Shown here in pieces: positions 45,866 to 50,243 of a stretch of 50,243 bases of DNA. Source of the DNA: a virus. Each line of letters starts with the position of its first letter. The stretch's first letter is position 1. The notes under the pieces were generated by a model. It was not told where the DNA came from. It saw only the letters and a program-made list of their open reading frames with translations, and did no database searches. The position numbers were made by a program, and so were the translations under genes. The stretch is from positions 1 through 50,243 of IMG/VR virus record IMGVR_UViG_3300024432_001677; one strand, given 5' to 3'.

Positions 45866-46571
45866 ACTGACAAAAGACAAAATCATACATACAAATCAGT
45901 ACAACCCGAACTATTACAAATACGTAAAGAAAGAAGTTGAGAAACTCTCTCCGTATTTGAATGAAGTAGTTAAGTTGAGCGATGATTTTACACTTGCAGA
46001 TTTGTTTGGATATATTGAGAGAGAACTTGATATATTTGATGTAATATTTTCTTCACAGCTTGGCCACTATCCACTTCAATTATACATTGATGAGATAAAG
46101 AAACCTGGTCCAAAAGAAGATGATGAAATAGATTATCTGGAAATTCAAAGATATGGGGAGCGTTGGGAATGGGGGGAAATTGATTTGTTCATAGATTTTA
46201 GAGGAGTGAATGAAAAGACGGATATGGGATATGCACTTGATTTCACACCGGTGAATGAATTAAAACATCTTCCACTTCGTTTGAATGAGAGTTTTGAGAT
46301 AATCGAAGCGAAAGTTCCTCCAAAGATTGTAAGGTTTGCTATTCGAATGATGAAGAAAATTGGTATTCCATTAAAAAAATGGGATAATCCTTTTTCATAT
46401 GTTTATGTTAGAGGAAAAACAGAATTCGCAGTATATGAGTTGATAGCAGCAGTTTTACATGAAATTAGTTTTGCTGGAGGTCCCGAGGAAAGGGATGCAA
46501 AATTTTCTGAAATTGTAGAAGATGTGGAAGATGCAATGAAAAGATATGGAGAATTTGATAGTGAGGATTAA
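45858..46571 (+). CDS. Hypothetical phage protein, 237 aa
   Basis: The protein is acidic with no recognised family. Segments such as YGERWEWGEIDLFIDFRGVNE and EFAVYELIAAVLHEISFAGGPEERDAKF look conserved-type. The C-terminus is a helix DVEDAMKRYGEF. It overlaps its upstream neighbour by 8 bp. Confidence 0.8.
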   Translation: MIELTKDKIIHTNQYNPNYYKYVKKEVEKLSPYLNEVVKLSDDFTLADLFGYIERELDIFDVIFSSQLGHYPLQLYIDEIKKPGPKEDDEIDYLEIQRYGERWEWGEIDLFIDFRGVNEKTDMGYALDFTPVNELKHLPLRLNESFEIIEAKVPPKIVRFAIRMMKKIGIPLKKWDNPFSYVYVRGKTEFAVYELIAAVLHEISFAGGPEERDAKFSEIVEDVEDAMKRYGEFDSED

Positions 46572-46573
46572 CT

Positions 46574-46852
46574 ATGGAAAATGAAGTCAATTCTAAATTT
46601 ATTGAGGAAATAAATAAACTGATTGGAGAATTTGGAAATTCAACTGATCCTCAATATAAAAAATTAGCTAAATTAGCTAAACAAGTGCATGACAATCAGA
46701 AAAAATTTAATGCGAGCATTGATGGTCTTGAGGATGCACTAAGTAATTTACGAATATATGTTAAGTATCTAGTCTACGATTTAGAATGTACTCGTCGAGA
46801 AAATAAATTTCTTAGGGAACGTCTTAAAGAAAGTGGAGAGAATGAAAAATGA
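46574..46852 (+). CDS. Coiled-coil protein, 92 aa
   Basis: Two long helices (NSKFIEEINKLIGEFGNSTDPQYKKLAKLAKQVHDNQKKF and LRIYVKYLVYDLECTRRENKFLRERLKE). It may mediate protein contacts. Overlaps the next gene by ATGA. Confidence 0.7.
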   Translation: MENEVNSKFIEEINKLIGEFGNSTDPQYKKLAKLAKQVHDNQKKFNASIDGLEDALSNLRIYVKYLVYDLECTRRENKFLRERLKESGENEK

Positions 46853-47766
46853 ATAATATAGCTGAAAGTGTTTGGTCGCTGGCTAATGAGTTTGTAGGTA
46901 GTGCAAAGTTGGTGACCATTAATGACGGTATGATAGACTTTACCGCAGGAAGTGTTGCAAGATGGCACAACAAAAATTCTGGTATTCTGCTGCCCTATCC
47001 AAGTTGTATTGCTCCAGATGATCCAGATGCGGTCAAAAAATTGTTTCTTTATGAGCTTATTGCTAACTCGGTAAACTACTGTTATTGGTATGGGAGGTAC
47101 GATATTCGTCCTCTTGGGGCTAACTCAACAAAGATGAGCAGTCTTTTAGATGAGAGCTTTGTTGTACTGGAGGAGATGAAGAAAACGGAAATGTTTCATC
47201 CGGATCATGAGTTGGAAATAATTATTGAGACTTTTATTAGTAAACTGAGCATGGAGCGCTTCCCTTTGATAGACTATAGAGTAACACACCTTAAAGAAAT
47301 ACTAAACAGATCTGATCTTTTGTCCGTGATTGATACATCAGTACAAAGAAAAGATTATAGTGTGGATGAATGGCTTGAATATATTATTACTTCTTTTCCA
47401 GGATATTCAAAAGATTTATTTTTGAAACGGGCCTTTTTGTTTATTATGCAAATGTATAGAAGGTGCGGAATATTTGAAAAAGAGATATCTAAAATTCTCG
47501 TTCCAGCCGATTATCAAGTACCAAGAGTGTTGAGAGAGTTAGGTTGCATAGAGTATCGTAATCCATTGGCTTTCACGGTTGATAATAATCTATTGATGGC
47601 TGAAGGTTGCGTAGCAGCATGCGAAATTCGGGCGGCCACTATAGTGGCTTGTAGACGAATAGCGGATATTGCTAATTGCACTTGTGAAGAAGTTGATACC
47701 TATTTGTGGAGTAAGAGAAATGAGTGTAAAAAGCCTTTTCATCTTTGTATAACTAGTAATTACTAA
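46849..47766 (+). CDS. Hypothetical phage protein, 305 aa
   Basis: No known family. The N-terminal half has ANSVNYCYWYGRYDIRPLGANSTKMSSLLDESF. The middle is helical (FLKRAFLFIMQMYRRCGIFEKEIS) and the C-terminal part has four cysteines (GCVAACEI, NCTC). The YCYWYGRYDIRP block resembles queuosine-salvage-like (DUF2419) proteins slightly. I am not confident of that. Confidence 0.7.
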   Translation: MNNIAESVWSLANEFVGSAKLVTINDGMIDFTAGSVARWHNKNSGILLPYPSCIAPDDPDAVKKLFLYELIANSVNYCYWYGRYDIRPLGANSTKMSSLLDESFVVLEEMKKTEMFHPDHELEIIIETFISKLSMERFPLIDYRVTHLKEILNRSDLLSVIDTSVQRKDYSVDEWLEYIITSFPGYSKDLFLKRAFLFIMQMYRRCGIFEKEISKILVPADYQVPRVLRELGCIEYRNPLAFTVDNNLLMAEGCVAACEIRAATIVACRRIADIANCTCEEVDTYLWSKRNECKKPFHLCITSNY

Positions 47767-47778
47767 AGGAGGGTTAAG

Positions 47779-48564
47779 ATGACAAAGGAAGAATGGAATC
47801 AATACAAAGATTTAGAATACTATCCAGACAGGGTCTGTAAGTGTGGATGTGATGGTAGAATAAAAGTTCAAAGACACCATGAATGGTACGGGATCCCAGA
47901 ATACATCAGTGGTCATCAAGGAGGAAATAAATCGTCTACTCTGAGAGAAATAAGAATTTGTGATAGATTTGATTGTAGTAATACTTTTGAGTGTAGGATG
48001 GGTAGTGGTCGAAAGCACTGTTCTGTAAGTTGTGCTAGTAAAGGAAGAGCTCCTTGGAATAAAAATTTAACAAAGGAGAATGATGAGAGGGTGGCTAAGA
48101 CTATTGAAAAGTCTACTAAAACTATAAGAAAACAATATGTTAATGGAAGGAAAGGAAGTACTACAGGTATGTGTTTGCCGCCACAAACACTCGAATCTAA
48201 TGCTAAAAGATCACAAACAATACAGAAACTTTATCAAAATCCGGAGTTTTTAGATAGGTTTCATTCAGCTATACTGAAAGGTGAGAATCATCCTAATTAT
48301 AAAGATGGCTCCGCTATAAGTCGGTACCACCCCAATTTTACTGAATCTTTTAGAGAGAGGATTAGAAGTAGGGATAATCATACATGTCAACTGTGCGGTA
48401 AAATTGAAGAAGTGTCAAGGCAGGCTCTATCCGTCCATCATATTTATTACGATGGTGAAACCAATAATTGTAGTGATGATAATGATTTCATAACTCTTTG
48501 TGTTTCGTGTCATATAAAGACCAATTATGATAGAGAGTATTGGAAAGAAATTTTTGATGGATGA
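47779..48564 (+). CDS. HNH homing endonuclease with shared zinc DNA-binding module
   Basis: The 261-residue protein starts QYKDLEYYPDRVCKCGCDG and HHEWYGIPEYISGHQG, nearly the same as the module of the 19114 protein. A Cys-rich segment (CDRFDCSNTFECRMGSGRKHCSVSC) and a NUMOD-like part follow. It ends in an HNH domain: RDNHTCQLCGKIEE, LSVHHIYYDG, FITLCVSCHIKTN. Its stop overlaps the helicase ATG by 8 bp. Confidence 0.9.
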   Translation: MTKEEWNQYKDLEYYPDRVCKCGCDGRIKVQRHHEWYGIPEYISGHQGGNKSSTLREIRICDRFDCSNTFECRMGSGRKHCSVSCASKGRAPWNKNLTKENDERVAKTIEKSTKTIRKQYVNGRKGSTTGMCLPPQTLESNAKRSQTIQKLYQNPEFLDRFHSAILKGENHPNYKDGSAISRYHPNFTESFRERIRSRDNHTCQLCGKIEEVSRQALSVHHIYYDGETNNCSDDNDFITLCVSCHIKTNYDREYWKEIFDG

Positions 48565-50068
48565 TTTTGATTATAAATCACTTACTGAACTTGAATTAAG
48601 TTTTGCATTTAAGGATATTGATATAGGAGTCAAAATTCCTCTGATGCGGCATCAATTAGTTTCCTTACTTTTTGCTGCTAGTAGGGCTAGAGTGGCATAC
48701 TTTCATGCTATTGGTGTTGGGAAAACATTGGCGGCAATTGCTACTCTTAAACTTTGGAATTGTAAAAAGACATTAGTAGTCTGTCCATCCTCTGCTTTTG
48801 GGTCATGGAGAAGAGACCTTGAAAACTATACAGATTTTTCTTTTACTTTTCTTACCGGAAGTACAAGAGAAAGGAAACAAAAACTCAAAGAAGAAAAAGA
48901 TGTTTATTTGATACATTATGAAGGTCTAAAGACGATATATGCCAAGTTATGTGAAAGAAAAGTTGGTAAAGAAAAGAAAAGTTGGGGAGTATTACCAAAC
49001 TCATTTGTTCATAATTTTGACTGTATCATTTTAGATGAAGTTCACAAGGTGAAGAATTATGATTCTCTCCAATCAAAGATTTGCCTTGAGTTGTCAAAAA
49101 AGGCGAAGCATTTAGTTGGTTTGACTGGTACTCCTATTGATAAGAGTTTTTTAGAATTATTCAATATTTTTAGAATTATAGATTTGGGAAAATCACTTGG
49201 AACAAACTTTTTCGCATATCGTTATCGTCATTTTGATAAGGAGGTATGTGGGAGTAAATGGGGGAGGAAATGGATCGAGTGGAATCTTAAACCCGATTGT
49301 GAGGAGAAGATATTAGATAAAATTTCTGACACCACTTTATGTTTTTCCAGAGAGGAATGTTTTGAGTTACCCCCAATTCAGGAAATTGTTAGGTACATTC
49401 ATCCATCAAAGCAGTTTCTTGAGTTTCAGAAGAACATTATAAAGAACAATCCTTTGAAGCTTCCAGAAACGAACATTTTAATTGATAAGAAAATAAAAGC
49501 GAAAGCTTTTGTACTGCGTGAACTCCCAAGTGGATTTTTCTATTATGGAGAAGATAAACAAGTTTGTAGTTTGAAGAAGAATCCAAAAGTTGAAGCCCTA
49601 ACAGATTTACTTGAGGATTCAAATTCAAAAGTAATCATTTTTTACTGGTTTGTTGAGGAACGAAATATCATAAGGAAAGCCTTAAAGAAGGAAAAGATTT
49701 CTTTTTGTTCAGCCTTTGGAGGACAAGACCTTTCTGATAGGGAGAATGAAATTAGGAGATTTTCTGAGGATAAGGATGTTAAGGTTTTGTTATCACAGGT
49801 TACGGTTGCTAGTGAAGGTTTTGATGCGTTCGTAGCAAATGTGGTCGTATTCTTCTCACCTTTATCTTCACCAAAGATGCGGAAACAATGTATTGGGCGA
49901 GCCCATCGAAAAGGCCAAGAGCGAAAAGTGTTAGTTGTGGATTTCGTTTTGGAAGATTCAATAGAGGAAAGAGTTATTGTAAATCGAGGTGAGCGGTTCA
50001 ATCTTGTAAAAGAAACTATGCAGTACATACAAGATTTCCACAGAAGTTCAGAAGAAACATTGGTATAA
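48557..50068 (+). CDS. SNF2-family helicase/ATPase
   Basis: The ATG at 48557 is used; an upstream in-frame start lies within the HNH gene. The 503-residue protein has PLMRHQLVSL, HAIGVGKTLAAIA (motif I), TLVVCPSSAFGSWRRDL (Ia), CIILDEVHKVKN (DEVH, II), LVGLTGTPI (III), SKVIIFYWF (IV), SQVTVASEGFDAFVANVVVFFSP (V) and CIGRAHRKGQ (VI). It is compact, with no extra domains. It may act in replication, recombination or defence. Confidence 0.92.
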   Translation: MDDFDYKSLTELELSFAFKDIDIGVKIPLMRHQLVSLLFAASRARVAYFHAIGVGKTLAAIATLKLWNCKKTLVVCPSSAFGSWRRDLENYTDFSFTFLTGSTRERKQKLKEEKDVYLIHYEGLKTIYAKLCERKVGKEKKSWGVLPNSFVHNFDCIILDEVHKVKNYDSLQSKICLELSKKAKHLVGLTGTPIDKSFLELFNIFRIIDLGKSLGTNFFAYRYRHFDKEVCGSKWGRKWIEWNLKPDCEEKILDKISDTTLCFSREECFELPPIQEIVRYIHPSKQFLEFQKNIIKNNPLKLPETNILIDKKIKAKAFVLRELPSGFFYYGEDKQVCSLKKNPKVEALTDLLEDSNSKVIIFYWFVEERNIIRKALKKEKISFCSAFGGQDLSDRENEIRRFSEDKDVKVLLSQVTVASEGFDAFVANVVVFFSPLSSPKMRKQCIGRAHRKGQERKVLVVDFVLEDSIEERVIVNRGERFNLVKETMQYIQDFHRSSEETLV

Positions 50069-50086
50069 TTACTTAAGGGGAAAATT

Positions 50087-50243
50087 ATGGATAATGAACA
50101 AAAATTTGAAAAGAGGCTAACTCAAGAAGAAATTGAAATAGAGATTAGCAAGATAGGGGATTTTTTTAAGCAAATTCCAGAAGAATTGCAAGCGGTATCC
50201 GCAGAAAAGTTCATCTATGAGATAGTTAATTGGGGCAGTAGTG
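50087..50243 (+). CDS. Hypothetical protein, 3'-truncated by window edge
   Basis: AAGGGGA precedes the ATG. The 52 visible residues are helical and charged (EKRLTQEEIEIEISKIGDFF, EELQAVSAEKFIYEIVNW). It lies 18 bp after the helicase and probably in the same operon. The rest is outside the window. Confidence 0.65.
   Translation, partial: MDNEQKFEKRLTQEEIEIEISKIGDFFKQIPEELQAVSAEKFIYEIVNWGSS

Overview
The window is a stretch of a large, AT-rich double-stranded DNA phage genome (or a closely related viral contig) with a bacterial host. Genes are tightly packed with 4-17 bp overlaps and strong AGGAG-type ribosome binding sites. There is a compact tRNA island, phage-style homing endonucleases, a DnaB-like helicase, an SNF2 helicase, an RNA ligase, a small sigma factor and many tiny basic or zinc-binding proteins. 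No ribosomal or host metabolic operon is seen, and TAG, TAA and TGA all act as stops. I cannot name the host; regular Shine-Dalgarno sites argue against Bacteroidota.

Region 1 (1-20.8 kb, plus strand) is a long glycan-synthesis cluster. It holds glycosyltransferases of several folds (GT2, GT4, GT11-, GT15-, GT32- and GT77-like), class I, FkbM and TylF methyltransferases and a likely sulfotransferase. It also has a LicD-type phosphotransferase with a cytidylyltransferase, GDP-mannose 3,5-epimerase, a CapE/FnlA-type UDP-GlcNAc dehydratase, and a nonulosonic-acid set (NeuB, KdsC-like phosphatase, SpsF-like cytidylyltransferase, Maf/DUF115 protein). Two radical SAM enzymes lie in it. The genes form one long operon that could build a decorated glycan on virion proteins or on the host surface. 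A homing endonuclease gene interrupts its 3' end.

Region 2 (22.0-34.2 kb, minus strand) carries many small phage proteins, a sigma-70-like factor, a SprT-like metalloprotein, a DUF932 protein and an island of 11 tRNA genes (His, Trp, Leu, Met, Gly, Gln, Glu, Arg-like, Lys, Ile, Asn). Inside the island is the most unusual feature. An IS110-family-like DEDD (RuvC-fold) protein gene lacks the expected transposase serine and is flanked by four 67-75 nt RNA units with one shared architecture. Each unit has an outer stem, a 10-nt variable strand, a small hairpin, a second 10-nt variable strand and the closing stem. All eight variable strands are bounded by AYGCU and UGCU, with one compensatory change. 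This looks like a dispersed dual-guide RNA set serving an RNA-guided nuclease, comparable in logic to IS110 bridge/seekRNAs and TIGR-Tas.

Region 3 (34.4-50.2 kb, plus strand) starts divergently. It holds an RNase HII-like protein, a radical SAM enzyme, a NADAR protein, a GIY-YIG nuclease, a winged-helix replication protein, a DnaB-like helicase, an Rnl2-like RNA ligase, many small hypotheticals, an HNH homing endonuclease and an SNF2 helicase.

Two repeated promoter types punctuate regions 2 and 3. One is a nearly identical ~50 bp cassette (TTGTAT, 16 bp, TATAYT) in five copies. The other is a TGTATAAT extended -10 type upstream of several transcription units. Gene remnants at 9301, 16551, 39208 and probably 23278 and 26256 show recent gene loss.
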